In this document: positions 23,681 through 32,011 of the stretch, piece after piece
Layout: each line of letters begins with the position of its first letter
Numbering within the stretch: position 1 is the first letter of the stretch
Source: an uncultured Phycisphaerales bacterium
Lineage (GTDB): Bacteria; Planctomycetota; Phycisphaerae; Sedimentisphaerales; Anaerobacaceae
DNA length: 48,148 nt
Direction of reading: 5' to 3'
Assembly (NCBI GenBank): GCA_903857265.1
Contig: CAIODZ010000016.1
Coordinates: 1-48,148 of the forward strand
Made by a program: the position numbers and the translations under genes
Notes under the pieces: generated by a model
Seen by the model: the letters and a program-made list of their open reading frames with translations, nothing else
Database searches by the model: none
What the model was told of the DNA's origin: nothing

Positions 23681-23718
23681 AAAGCTGCGGTTTGTTTAAG
23701 GCCGCAGCTTTTGTTTTG
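23681..23718 (+). terminator. Rho-independent terminator after the PEP-CTERM gene
   Basis: AAAGCTGCGG (23681-23690) and CCGCAGCTTT (23702-23711) form a perfect 10-bp stem with an 11-nt loop and a short T-rich tail (TGTTTTG). Confidence 0.85.
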
Positions 23719-23746
23719 CGCGTCAATGGGGTATAATTCGCGGGAT

Positions 23747-25093
23747 ATGGCAAATGAACAGGTGAAAATCTATACCGTCAGCCAGGTAACGACGCTGATA
23801 AAGACGACGATTGAAAATAATCTCCCCGGGCGATTAACGGTGAGGGGCGAGATAAGCGACTGGAAATTACATTCGAGCGGGCACTGCTATTTTTCGCTCA
23901 AGGATGAGGGGTCGGTATTGCCTTGCGTGATGTGGGGGAGCAGTTTCAAGAAGGTGCAGTTCAAGCCGGAGAGCGGGCTTGCGATTTTCGCGACGGGTAA
24001 CGTCGATGTTTACGAGCCGCAGGGGAAATACCAGTTTTACGTCGAGAGGATGGAGCCGGCGGGGGTGGGTGCGCTGCAGTTGGCTTTCGAGCAAATGGTC
24101 AAACGCCTTGCGGCGCAGGGATTGTTCGATGAGGCGCATAAAAAGCCATTGCCTAAGTATCCGAGGAGGGTAGGGGTATTGACGAGCGAATCGGGGGCGG
24201 CGTTTGATGATATCAGGAAAAGTATTTTTGACCGCTGGCCCTGTGTGTTGTGTTTCTACCCGGTGCCTGTACAGGGTGAGGGGGCGGCTGAAAAAATCGC
24301 CTTAGGCGTAAAGGACGTCAATCGCAGAAACGATAAACTCAAGCTCGATATCTTGATTGTGGGCAGGGGGGGCGGGTCGCCGGAGGATTTGTGGGCGTTT
24401 AATGAGGAGGTATTGGCGCGGGCGATTTACGATTCGAGAATACCGATAATCAGCGCGGTAGGCCACGAGATTGATACAACGATAGTGGATTTGGTGGCGG
24501 ACGCACGGGCATCGACGCCTACGAAGGCAGGGGTGGTGGCTGTACCAGATGCACGAGAGGTGCTGGAAAAGCTGTCGGCGGCCCAAAGTCGGCTGACGGG
24601 TGATATAGAATCGGTTATCGAGCTTGCGGAACAAAGGTTGCAGACGATATGTGCCAGCGCTGCGTTTCGCAACCCGATTTTGCAGGTGCGGAATCGTCAG
24701 CAGCAACTGGATGAAATGGGGGGCAACCTTGAGGGGTTGATGGGGGATATGATAACGGAGGCGAGGGAGCGGCTAAATGGATATTACGAGCAGGTGGTGC
24801 GCCTTGAGCCGAGACGATTATTGGGCAGGAAAACGGTCGAGGTTAATGAGCTGCGAAGCAGAGCAAACGCGGCTGTATCGGCATTGTTGGGCAGGGCACA
24901 GATGCAGCTTACGGCTCAGGAAAATCGGCTCGCGGGCCTGAACCCGAGGGCGGTATTGAAGCGAGGATACTCGATAACGATGCTCAAACAGACGGGTGCG
25001 GTATTGAAAAACGCAGCAAAAGTGCAGATTGGGGATACGCTGGTAACGGAACTGGCGGAGAATTTGATTGAAAGCAAGGTAACGAAGAAGTAA
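23747..25093 (+). CDS. xseA: Exodeoxyribonuclease VII large subunit
   Basis: ATG 23747 (MANEQVKIYTVSQVTTLIK) fits the family's start; the upstream frame overlaps the terminator of the previous gene. The 448-residue protein has the N-terminal OB-fold (RLTVRGEISDWKLHSSGHCYFSLKDE) and the catalytic domain with GVLTSESGAAFDDI, VGRGGGSPEDLWAFNEE and SAVGHEIDTTIVDLVADARASTPTKAG. A long coiled-coil region (~275-390) then binds the small subunits. The complex cuts single-stranded DNA into oligonucleotides. xseB follows after 29 nt, forming the usual pair. Confidence 0.97.
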   Translation: MANEQVKIYTVSQVTTLIKTTIENNLPGRLTVRGEISDWKLHSSGHCYFSLKDEGSVLPCVMWGSSFKKVQFKPESGLAIFATGNVDVYEPQGKYQFYVERMEPAGVGALQLAFEQMVKRLAAQGLFDEAHKKPLPKYPRRVGVLTSESGAAFDDIRKSIFDRWPCVLCFYPVPVQGEGAAEKIALGVKDVNRRNDKLKLDILIVGRGGGSPEDLWAFNEEVLARAIYDSRIPIISAVGHEIDTTIVDLVADARASTPTKAGVVAVPDAREVLEKLSAAQSRLTGDIESVIELAEQRLQTICASAAFRNPILQVRNRQQQLDEMGGNLEGLMGDMITEARERLNGYYEQVVRLEPRRLLGRKTVEVNELRSRANAAVSALLGRAQMQLTAQENRLAGLNPRAVLKRGYSITMLKQTGAVLKNAAKVQIGDTLVTELAENLIESKVTKK

Positions 25094-25122
25094 AAAGTTA
25101 AAAGGTAAAAGGCAAAAATACG

Positions 25123-25356
25123 ATGGCAAAGGATGAAATAAAGAACGATACGAGCAAGCTGACGTTCGAGCAGGCGGTAAAGGAGCTGACGGGGATAGTC
25201 GGCAAAATCGAGCAGGGCGAAATTACGCTTGGCGACAGTTTGCAGCAGTATGAAAAGGGGATGGCCCTGATTAAGCAATGCCGAAAGATTCTGCAGGATG
25301 CGGAAAAACGCATCGAGAAGATTGCATCAGAACAGGACGGCGGTAAACAGCAATGA
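25123..25356 (+). CDS. xseB: Exodeoxyribonuclease VII small subunit
   Basis: The 77-residue protein has LTFEQAVKELTGIVGKIEQGEITLGDSLQQYEKGMALIKQCRKILQDAEKRIEKI, the typical two-helix XseB core that wraps the coiled coil of XseA. It is at the usual length for the family. The stop codon lies only 4 nt before the tRNA-Leu gene, so the tRNA is probably processed from the same transcript. Confidence 0.95.
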   Translation: MAKDEIKNDTSKLTFEQAVKELTGIVGKIEQGEITLGDSLQQYEKGMALIKQCRKILQDAEKRIEKIASEQDGGKQQ

Positions 25357-25360
25357 TTTG

Positions 25361-25444
25361 GCGAGCGTGGCGGAACTGGCATACGCGCAAGGCTTAGGAC
25401 CTTGTGGGTGAAAGCCCGTGGAGGTTCGACTCCTCTCGCTCGCA
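25361..25444 (+). tRNA. tRNA-Leu (anticodon UAG)
   Basis: Acceptor GCGAGCG pairs with CGCTCGC and A is the discriminator. The anticodon arm CAAGG-CTTAGGA-CCTTG places UAG in the loop. The long variable arm (TGGGTGAAAGCCCG) is typical of class II tRNA, and the T-arm is GGAGG TTCGACT CCTCT (last pair G-T). CCA is not encoded. Confidence 0.95.
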
Positions 25445-25451
25445 TTTAGTT

Positions 25452-25497
25452 AACCGCAGAGACCGCAAAGGTCGCAGAGAAAAAAAACTCTGCGGTT
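25452..25497. repeat. Hairpin repeat after tRNA-Leu
   Basis: AACCGCAGAG (25452-25461) and CTCTGCGGTT (25488-25497) form a perfect 10-bp inverted repeat with internal A-run and partial direct copies (GTCGCAGAG at 25471-25479). It resembles small non-coding palindromic elements and may also end the xseAB-tRNA transcript. Confidence 0.5.
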
Positions 25498-25555
25498 TCA
25501 GCGTGTTCAGCGGTAAAACAATCAATTGTATCGCTATTGACACGGGAGGTCGAAT

Positions 25556-26875
25556 ATGGCGGGCGATTATTTTGAACTCAAGGCGAAGGGGACAAGTGTC
25601 AGGACGGAGACAATAGCGGGTGTTACGACGTTTCTGACGATGGCGTACATAATCTTTGTAAATCCCACGATGCTGAGCAAGACCGGTATGGACAAAAACG
25701 CACTTGTGGCGGTGGTGTGTCTGGTGTCGGCGATTTCGACAATTATCACGGGGGTTTTCGGCAAGGCGCCGATTGCGATGGCGCCGGGGATGGGGCTAAA
25801 CGCATTTTTCACATATACGCTTGTGCTCGGCAAAGGGATAAGCTGGGAGACGGCGCTTGGTGCGGTGTTTGTTTCGGGCGTATTGTTTTTGGTGTTGACC
25901 TTGATTGGGCTTCGCAAAAAGCTTGTTGAGGCAATACCGCCTGGGGTTATCGCAGCCATATCCGTCGGCATCGGGCTTTTCATCACTTTCATCGGGCTGG
26001 TCAATCTTCACATAATAGTCAAAAATGACTCGACGCTCGTCTCGGCGGGGCCTCTGGGGGCGACGACGCTGATAGGACTGGCGGGATTGTTGTTTATGCT
26101 GTTTTTTGAAATGAAAGGGATAAAAGGTTCGCTGCTTATAGGCATAGCGTTTTCGACGCTTTTGGCGATTGCGTTTGGATATGTTGACAGGCCGATGCGG
26201 TGGGTGTCGTTTGACGTGAATATCATGCCGATTGCGTTTCATCTGGATATTTTCGGCGCTTTGAAATGGGGCGTTCTGGGCAGCGTGTTCAGCTTGATGT
26301 TTATGGATATGTTCGACAGTATCGGAACACTGGTCGCGTGCTGTCACCAGGCTAAAATGGTCGATAGTCGCGGCAAAATAAAAGGGATGGATAGATTGCT
26401 GGCGATAGACGCAATAGCGACAATGACAGGGGCGTTGTTCGGCACATCGACAACAACCGCTTATATCGAATCGGCGGCGGGTATCGAGCAGGGGGGCCGC
26501 ACAGGGTTAACCTCGGTAGTTACAGGGGCGTTATTTTTGCTGGCGATTATTTTTGCGCCATTGGTGGGCATTGTGCCTGAATACGCGACGGCCCCGGCTT
26601 TGATTATGGTGGGCCTGTTTATGATGAAGGAAGTGCGGGCGATAAACTTTGCGGATATCGAGGAGGCATTTCCGGCCTTTATTATTATCGTGATGATTGC
26701 GCTTAGTTACAGTATCAGCACGGGATTGGCGTTCGGCTTTATTTCCTTTGTGCTTATCAAGTCCGCCGCAGGAAAGGTCAGAGAGGTCAAGCCGACGATG
26801 TGGATTATCGCGATTCTATCGCTCGCATTTCTGGCCGGCGATAAATTGGGCGACTTGATGAAGTGTATTAAATGA
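25556..26875 (+). CDS. NCS2-family purine permease (AzgA-like)
   Basis: The 439-residue protein has about 12-14 hydrophobic segments. TVRTETIAGVTTFLTMAYIIFVNPTML-like sequence near the start, then APGMGLNAFFTY and FMDMFDSIGTLVACC, then GTSTTTAYIESAAGIEQGGRTGLTSVV are the hallmarks of the AzgA subgroup. Family members are proton-coupled importers of adenine, guanine or hypoxanthine. It would act at the inner membrane for purine salvage. GGGAGG precedes ATG 25556, and it is separated from tRNA-Leu by a hairpin repeat. No riboswitch was recognised upstream. Confidence 0.93.
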   Translation: MAGDYFELKAKGTSVRTETIAGVTTFLTMAYIIFVNPTMLSKTGMDKNALVAVVCLVSAISTIITGVFGKAPIAMAPGMGLNAFFTYTLVLGKGISWETALGAVFVSGVLFLVLTLIGLRKKLVEAIPPGVIAAISVGIGLFITFIGLVNLHIIVKNDSTLVSAGPLGATTLIGLAGLLFMLFFEMKGIKGSLLIGIAFSTLLAIAFGYVDRPMRWVSFDVNIMPIAFHLDIFGALKWGVLGSVFSLMFMDMFDSIGTLVACCHQAKMVDSRGKIKGMDRLLAIDAIATMTGALFGTSTTTAYIESAAGIEQGGRTGLTSVVTGALFLLAIIFAPLVGIVPEYATAPALIMVGLFMMKEVRAINFADIEEAFPAFIIIVMIALSYSISTGLAFGFISFVLIKSAAGKVREVKPTMWIIAILSLAFLAGDKLGDLMKCIK

Positions 26876-26919
26876 CGAAAAGGGGCCTGACCCATTTTTC
26901 GGATTGAAAGGAGAATGTT

Positions 26920-27405
26920 ATGAATAAGTTGTATGAGAACGCGGAAACGGGGTGTTGTCCTCGGTTTAATCCTGAGCCGTGGGACAAAAAAAAGGTAACG
27001 TTCAAGGACAAGCTTTTTATTAAAGACCACGTTACCAGTTTCCTGCATATCCCGCTGAATTTCGGCAAGGTTATGGTGCGGAATATGGAAAAGATTTCGC
27101 AGACGCAGGCGTTGACGCCTGAGCCGATATTGCTGAGCGATGAAAATTCACTATGGGGTGCGGATATTTATATCGCTGTGTCCAAGGATGTGCCGGGGGC
27201 GGAAATGGTTAAGGTTTCAGGAACATTTTTGACACAGGTTTTTGAAGGGCCATATAAGAATGTCCGCCAGTGGGTAAAACAAATGACCGATTATGTCCGC
27301 CAGCAGGGCAAAGAGCTGAAGAAGCTTTACTTTTTCTATACCACCTGCCCCAAATGCGCAAAATATTACGGTAAGAATTACGTTGTTCTTTTGGCGCAGA
27401 TATAA
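26920..27405 (+). CDS. Conserved small protein of unknown function (CxxC near the C-terminus)
   Basis: The 161-residue protein has GCCPRFNPEPWDKKKVTFKDKLFIKDHVTSFLHIPLNFGKVM near the start, WGADIYIAVSKDVPGAEMVKVSGTFLTQVFEGPYKNVRQWVKQM in the middle and YFFYTTCPKCAKYYGKNYVVLLAQI at the end. This matches a family I know only as an uncharacterised group found in many bacteria, often labelled hydrolase without proof. The beta-alpha pattern of the second half could fit a GyrI-like ligand-binding fold. Conserved Cys pairs (CC near residue 12, CPKC near 143) suggest metal or redox function. Both statements are inference. AAAGGAG precedes the start. Confidence 0.65.
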   Translation: MNKLYENAETGCCPRFNPEPWDKKKVTFKDKLFIKDHVTSFLHIPLNFGKVMVRNMEKISQTQALTPEPILLSDENSLWGADIYIAVSKDVPGAEMVKVSGTFLTQVFEGPYKNVRQWVKQMTDYVRQQGKELKKLYFFYTTCPKCAKYYGKNYVVLLAQI

Positions 27406-27420
27406 GATCGGTTTTTTATC

Positions 27421-28302
27421 TTAGGCCGGGAGTTTAGCGAGGACGGAGGCGGAGTGGAGGCCTAAGAGCATAAGGTAGTCGAGGTCGCCGAGGTTGTAAT
27501 GGTCGTCGCGGAAGGTGTTGTTGGCGTAGAGTACACCAAAGCAGCCGGCGGTTGAAAGCAGGGGGACGATAAGGACTGAGCGAATCTGGATTTCCTTCTG
27601 GATGTTTAGGTCACGAGTGAAGATAAAGAGCATACACTGTTTTTTGTTGAGGGCCTCGGCGATTTTGTCGCCGTATTCGAGGTCCGACTGCTCGATGGCC
27701 ATACCGCTTCTGTTTCTGCCCGCGTGGGCAGTCATCGGGCCGTCGGCTTTGGAACGCATAGCGCCCCAAACGTGATAGGTTTTGAACTGTTTTGATACCG
27801 TTTCAAGCATGACCAGCAGGGCCTTGTCCAGGTGGTCTGTTTTTTTCAAATCCTCGATTGCCTGCAGAAAATCAGTGGCGCGTTCGGCCTGGAACCTTAC
27901 GGCGGGGGCTTTTTCGGCACCGAGTTTTCGGATAATTATTTGCGGGCCGGAAGACAAGCTGACAGGCGGCTCTTCAAGCTCGACTGTTTCGCCGGGGTCG
28001 GCGGTAACGGAGGCCGTTTCAAAGTTGACCTCGATACTGAAATCGGATATGCGGATTACGTCGCCCGCTTTAATGTCGGATTTGCGAATTTCGGCGTTAT
28101 TTAAGTAGGTCTTGTTTGCGCTGTCGAGGTCTTCGACGACCCATTGGCCGTCCTTGGTGTTGTAAATTACTGCGTGCTGGCGCGAAACGACCTTGTCGGG
28201 CAGGAGTAGCTGGCTGTTGGTGTGCCTGCCGATGTAGATTGGCCCCTTGTCGAAGTGGAATTCGTTAATGGTGCGATCACCTTGTTTTACTACGAGGCGC
28301 AT
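27421..28302 (-). CDS. FHA domain protein with C-terminal GAF domain
   Basis: The 293-residue protein has an FHA domain at ~22-95 (YIGRHTNSQLLLPDKVVSRQHAVIYN...DLDSANKTYLNNAEI), with the conserved Gly-Arg, Ser-Arg-x-His and Asn residues that bind phosphothreonine. A variable acidic linker and a GAF-like domain (~165-293) follow; the end contains SVLIVPLLSTAGCFGVLYANN. It has no kinase or cyclase domain, so it is likely an adaptor that joins a phosphorylated partner with a ligand signal. It has its own promoter and a GGAGAGG ribosome site. No membrane segments or transmembrane partner are visible. Confidence 0.85.
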   Translation of the reverse strand: MRLVVKQGDRTINEFHFDKGPIYIGRHTNSQLLLPDKVVSRQHAVIYNTKDGQWVVEDLDSANKTYLNNAEIRKSDIKAGDVIRISDFSIEVNFETASVTADPGETVELEEPPVSLSSGPQIIIRKLGAEKAPAVRFQAERATDFLQAIEDLKKTDHLDKALLVMLETVSKQFKTYHVWGAMRSKADGPMTAHAGRNRSGMAIEQSDLEYGDKIAEALNKKQCMLFIFTRDLNIQKEIQIRSVLIVPLLSTAGCFGVLYANNTFRDDHYNLGDLDYLMLLGLHSASVLAKLPA

Positions 28303-28345
28303 TAAATATCCTCTCCAAAATGGCCGTTCATATCAATATCCTTAT

Positions 28346-28374
28346 ATATTAGAGTACTTGCCCGGATTTGTCAA
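28346..28374 (-). promoter_or_regulatory. Promoter of the FHA-GAF gene
   Basis: On the minus strand, TTGACA (28369-28374) and TAATAT (28346-28351) are 17 nt apart, ~40 nt before the start codon. Confidence 0.78.
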
Positions 28375-28420
28375 GCAAAAGGGGGCGGCAATTTGGGCAA
28401 TTTACGCCTGGAGGGTTTTT

Positions 28421-28783
28421 TTAGAACTTAAAGCCGTCTTTGAGGGCAGTTTTAAGTTCAAAAACGTCGTTGAAGTCGTCGATTGTGTCGGTTGGCTGTG
28501 CTTTCATCCAGTTGTGCCTGATGAGGAGATAGACGATTTCGCCGAGGTCACGGGTGGTTTTGACCCGCCAGGAATCGAGGACGAGCGGGGCGAGCATACC
28601 CCATTTTTCGAGTGCGAGGAGTCGCAGGCCTTCGCAGAGGGTTTGGCCCGTGATATGGCCTGGCTGGCCTGCGGCGAGGTTTCGGATGGTGTAGCCAAGA
28701 CCCTCGTAAACGAACCGCACGGCCTTTGGGTCATATCGGCTGTCTGACTCTGAGATTTCCTCAAGCGATTTTTTTTCGGTCAT
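28421..28783 (-). CDS. Planctomycetes/Verrucomicrobia-restricted conserved protein (Minf_1886/TIGR04138-like)
   Basis: The 120-residue protein has DPKAVRFVYEGLGYTIRN...HITGQTLCEGLRLLALEKWGMLAPLVLDSWRVKTTRDLGEIVYLLIRHNWMKAQPTDTIDDFNDVFEL, the pattern of a short family found in Planctomycetes and Verrucomicrobia and named from a Methylacidiphilum protein. Its function is unknown. It lies 6 nt after metG, so the two are co-transcribed. All predicted secondary structure is helical, and no catalytic residues stand out. Family assignment is from memory of the pattern. Confidence 0.8.
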   Translation of the reverse strand: MTEKKSLEEISESDSRYDPKAVRFVYEGLGYTIRNLAAGQPGHITGQTLCEGLRLLALEKWGMLAPLVLDSWRVKTTRDLGEIVYLLIRHNWMKAQPTDTIDDFNDVFELKTALKDGFKF

Positions 28784-28789
28784 AATTTA

Positions 28790-30805
28790 TCAGCTTACTT
28801 TTGCGCCTGGTTTTGCGCCTGCATCGGCGGTGAGCATAAAGATTTCTTTTCCGCCCGGTCCTGAGGCGAGAATCATACCCTCGGACAGGCCGAATCGCAT
28901 CTGGCGCGGTTTTAGGTTCGCGAAAACTATGACGATTTTGCCGATTATCGCTTCGGGCTGATATGCCTGTGCGATGCCGGCGAGGACGTTTTTCTGAATG
29001 CCTCCGATGTCTAATTGAAGTCGCAGGAGTTTGTCGGCTCCTTCGACGCGTTCGGCCTTTACAACCTGTGCGATACGCAGGTCGATTTTGGCGAAATCCT
29101 CGATTGTGCATTCCGGCTTAATCGGCTCAGCGGTTATTGCCGGGGTTGGTTCGGCAGCCATAGGTTTATCTCCCGTGTCTTTACTTTCTTCAATCATAGC
29201 GTCAACCTTTTCTTTATCCACACGTTCAAAGAGACGTTCAAAGTCATTGATATTATGTTCCTGGAGTGTGGTGTGGATGTCTGCAAATGTGAGTTTGCCG
29301 ATGTTCAGCAGTCGTTCGACTTTTTCGGCGAAGGCGGGCAGAACCGGTTTGAGGTAAATTGTCAGGATGCGGACGGCGTTGAGGGTTGCGGTCAGCGTTG
29401 TGCGTGCCTTTTCCGGGTCGGTTTTGATTGTGGTCCAGGGCTGGTTTTGCTCGACGTAGCGGTTGGCGAGGTCGGCAAGAGCGGTGGCTGTTCGTATTAC
29501 GGCTGCGTAATTGAGATTTTCGTAATTTTGTGTAATCTCATTGCCCGCGGCGGCGATTGTGTCGATGAGCTTTTTGCCCTCGCCGTCGAGTTTGCCCAGC
29601 CGGCTGTTGAGTTTGCTTTTGAGCATCGGTGCGGCTCGCGAAGCGAGGTTGGTGAACTTGCCCACGAGGTCGGAATTGATTTTATTTATGAAGTCCTCAA
29701 AGCTGAGGTCGAGGTCGTCTATCCCGGCGGAAAGTTTGCTCGCGTAGTAATAGCGGAGGTATTCGGGGTCAAGATGATTGAGGTATGTCGCGGCTTTGAT
29801 GAAGGTTCCGCGCGACTTGCTCATTTTTTGGCCGTCGACTGTGAGGAAACCGTGGACGAAGAGTTTGTTTGCGGTTTTGAAGCCCGCCCCGACGAGCATC
29901 GCGGGCCAGAACAGGGCGTGGAAATACATAATATCTTTGCCGATGAAGTGGTAAAGCTCGTAATCGGGGCCGTTCCAGACGGCGTTGAAATCGAGGCCGT
30001 TTTTGTCGCAGTAGTTTTTGGCCGACGCCATATAGCCGATGGGCGCGTCGAGCCAGACATAAAAGTATTTATCTTCTTCACCGGGGATTTTGAAGCCGAA
30101 GTATGGGCCGTCGCGCGAGATGTCCCAGTCCTTTAAGCCGGCGTTGAACCATTCGTCGAGCTTGTTGGAGACGGATTCCTGGATATAGCCCTTTGCGAAT
30201 ATGTCCCGCAGCTGCTTTTCGTAATCGGTCAGCTTGAAGAAATAATGCTCGGATTGTTTCAAAACAGGCGTCGAGCCGCAGTTGGAGCAGCGGGGATTTA
30301 TCAGGTCGGTGGGCTGATACGTCGCGCTGCAAACCTCGCAGGAGTCGCCATACTGGTCTTCGGCTTTGCATTTCGGGCATGTGCCTCGTATGAACCGGTC
30401 AGGCAGAGCCATTTTGCAATTCGGGCACCAGGCCTGGTCGATACTTCGCTTTGTAATTGAGCCGGCGGCGTTCAGGCGGTTGAAAATCGTTTCGCTGAAA
30501 GTTCGGTTTTCGGACGAATGAGTGGAATAATAATTATCGAACTCAATCAGGAAGCGTTTGAAATCGTTGTAGTGTTCCTCGTGGACGCCGTCTATGAGCT
30601 GTTCGGGGGTGATTCCTTTGTTTTTTGCGCTAATCATTATCGCTGTGCCGTGAGTGTCGTCGGCGCAGAAGTAAAAGCATTGATTGCCGGATATTTTCTG
30701 GAACCGCACCCAGATATCGGTCTGGAGATATTCCACGAGGTGGCCTATGTGGATAGGGCCATTGGCGTAGGGCAGGGCGGAAGTAACGACGATTTTACGC
30801 GGCAT
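28790..30805 (-). CDS. metG: Methionyl-tRNA synthetase
   Basis: The 671-residue enzyme has the class I HIGH motif (HIGHLVEYLQTD near residue 18), KMSKS (about residue 330) and a four-cysteine-pair zinc region (CPNC, CPKC, CEVC, CSNC at ~127-177), which matches the two-zinc form. After the anticodon domain, an acidic linker (~545-575) leads to a C-terminal EMAP/Trbp-111 tRNA-binding domain (FAKIDLRIAQVVKAERVEGADKLLRLQLDIGG...). Its position next to the ricT-holB-tmk group is a conserved arrangement. AAGGA precedes ATG 30805. Confidence 0.97.
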   Translation of the reverse strand: MPRKIVVTSALPYANGPIHIGHLVEYLQTDIWVRFQKISGNQCFYFCADDTHGTAIMISAKNKGITPEQLIDGVHEEHYNDFKRFLIEFDNYYSTHSSENRTFSETIFNRLNAAGSITKRSIDQAWCPNCKMALPDRFIRGTCPKCKAEDQYGDSCEVCSATYQPTDLINPRCSNCGSTPVLKQSEHYFFKLTDYEKQLRDIFAKGYIQESVSNKLDEWFNAGLKDWDISRDGPYFGFKIPGEEDKYFYVWLDAPIGYMASAKNYCDKNGLDFNAVWNGPDYELYHFIGKDIMYFHALFWPAMLVGAGFKTANKLFVHGFLTVDGQKMSKSRGTFIKAATYLNHLDPEYLRYYYASKLSAGIDDLDLSFEDFINKINSDLVGKFTNLASRAAPMLKSKLNSRLGKLDGEGKKLIDTIAAAGNEITQNYENLNYAAVIRTATALADLANRYVEQNQPWTTIKTDPEKARTTLTATLNAVRILTIYLKPVLPAFAEKVERLLNIGKLTFADIHTTLQEHNINDFERLFERVDKEKVDAMIEESKDTGDKPMAAEPTPAITAEPIKPECTIEDFAKIDLRIAQVVKAERVEGADKLLRLQLDIGGIQKNVLAGIAQAYQPEAIIGKIVIVFANLKPRQMRFGLSEGMILASGPGGKEIFMLTADAGAKPGAKVS

Positions 30806-30840
30806 AATTTTCCTTTTTTTTACGCCTTGTCGGGCGTCAG

Positions 30841-31917
30841 TTAACCGTTTGGCTTTTCATCGGTATTATTGTCTTCTGTAGTATTATCTTCTGTAGTATT
30901 ATTTTCCTCAGGAAAATCTTCATCAGGGGTACGTTCCTCAGGGATGCTCTCCTCAGGGGTACTTTCCTTCGGGGCGTTTTCCCTCGGAGGTTTTATGTTT
31001 GTGTTATTGGGCTGGTATTGGCCGAGTATTTCGATTTTGTCTCTTGGAACCGCCGTCCTTGTGCCGGTTTCAAGCTCGACCATAACCATTTGGGCGAGCA
31101 CCTGGTAGTCGATGATTCTGCCTTTGCCCTCGGGGGTGTTGACTAATGTGTTTCGGGGCGGCAGGCGTTTTTTAAGCTCGGTATAGGTATCGTCCTCGTA
31201 GCGCAGGCAGCATTTGAGCCGGCCGCAGTAACCGGAGATTTTCGACGGATCCAGCGTTGCTTTTTGCAGTTTGGCCATGCGCATATTGACGGGCTTGAGG
31301 GATTTGAGATACCTGATGCAGCAGCATTTTTGCCCGCAGCTTTCGACGTCGCCGAGGATTTTTGCCTCGTCGCGTGCGCCTATTTGCCGCATTTCGATTC
31401 TGGTCTGGTATTCCTGCGCCAGTTTCCTGACGAGGTCGCGGAAATCGACCCTGCCGTCGGACATAAAGTAAAATACGATACGCTCCCCGCCGAGGATGTG
31501 CTCGGCATCGACGATTTTCATCGGCAGGTTCATTTCTTTGGTGAGTTTTTTGCAGAACTTCGTTTCCTCGACGGCTATTTTCTGGAAATGCTTTTCCTCG
31601 TTGATATCTTCGGGCGTGGCGTACCTGATGAATCTGCCCGCCGGCTCGGAGGTGAATGGTATTTCGGAATCGTCGAAATATTTCTTCAGTTGCTCATCGG
31701 ACAATTTGAGCTGGCCTGTGCGGTAAGTGCTGATGCCTCCCACGATAGTGCCAAGTTCCACGCCTTTTTCGGTTTTGATGACAACGCGCGTCGGCGTGGA
31801 GGGGATCGTGGCTTCGTTGTGCTCGAACAGGCCCAGCGCCCTCATCCGGCCGTAACGGACCAGCATAAACCTTCTGGTCCTTGGCGGCTTAGGTTTTGTT
31901 GCTGACGTATCTTCCAT
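30841..31917 (-). CDS. ricT: PSP1-domain protein RicT/YaaT
   Basis: The 358-residue protein has a PSP1 C-terminal-type domain: ILGGERIVFYFMSDGRVDFRDLVRKLAQEYQTRIEMRQIGARDEAKILGDVESCGQKCCCIRYL, then KISGYCGRLKCCLRYEDDTYTELKKRLPP. The Cys clusters (CGQKCCC, CGRLKCC) are those reported to bind iron-sulfur clusters in RicT, a partner of RNase Y in mRNA processing. The family also affects replication control in some bacteria. The last ~45 residues are an acidic, repetitive tail (PEES, TEDN units) not usual in the family. It sits between holB and metG, as in many Gram-positive genomes. Confidence 0.9.
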   Translation of the reverse strand: MEDTSATKPKPPRTRRFMLVRYGRMRALGLFEHNEATIPSTPTRVVIKTEKGVELGTIVGGISTYRTGQLKLSDEQLKKYFDDSEIPFTSEPAGRFIRYATPEDINEEKHFQKIAVEETKFCKKLTKEMNLPMKIVDAEHILGGERIVFYFMSDGRVDFRDLVRKLAQEYQTRIEMRQIGARDEAKILGDVESCGQKCCCIRYLKSLKPVNMRMAKLQKATLDPSKISGYCGRLKCCLRYEDDTYTELKKRLPPRNTLVNTPEGKGRIIDYQVLAQMVMVELETGTRTAVPRDKIEILGQYQPNNTNIKPPRENAPKESTPEESIPEERTPDEDFPEENNTTEDNTTEDNNTDEKPNG

Positions 31918-32011
31918 TGGTTACCCTATTTTTAACGCTGCCGCATTGGAGAGGCATTTGGTAAAAACGCCTTTTGGCAAAACGAGCCAGCCATGCGGTG
32001 GCGATTATGTA

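Noticed and set aside
29015-30136. 373-residue frame antisense to metG
   Set aside because: It lies wholly opposite a strongly supported metG gene and its protein has no recognisable domain; it is a shadow frame.
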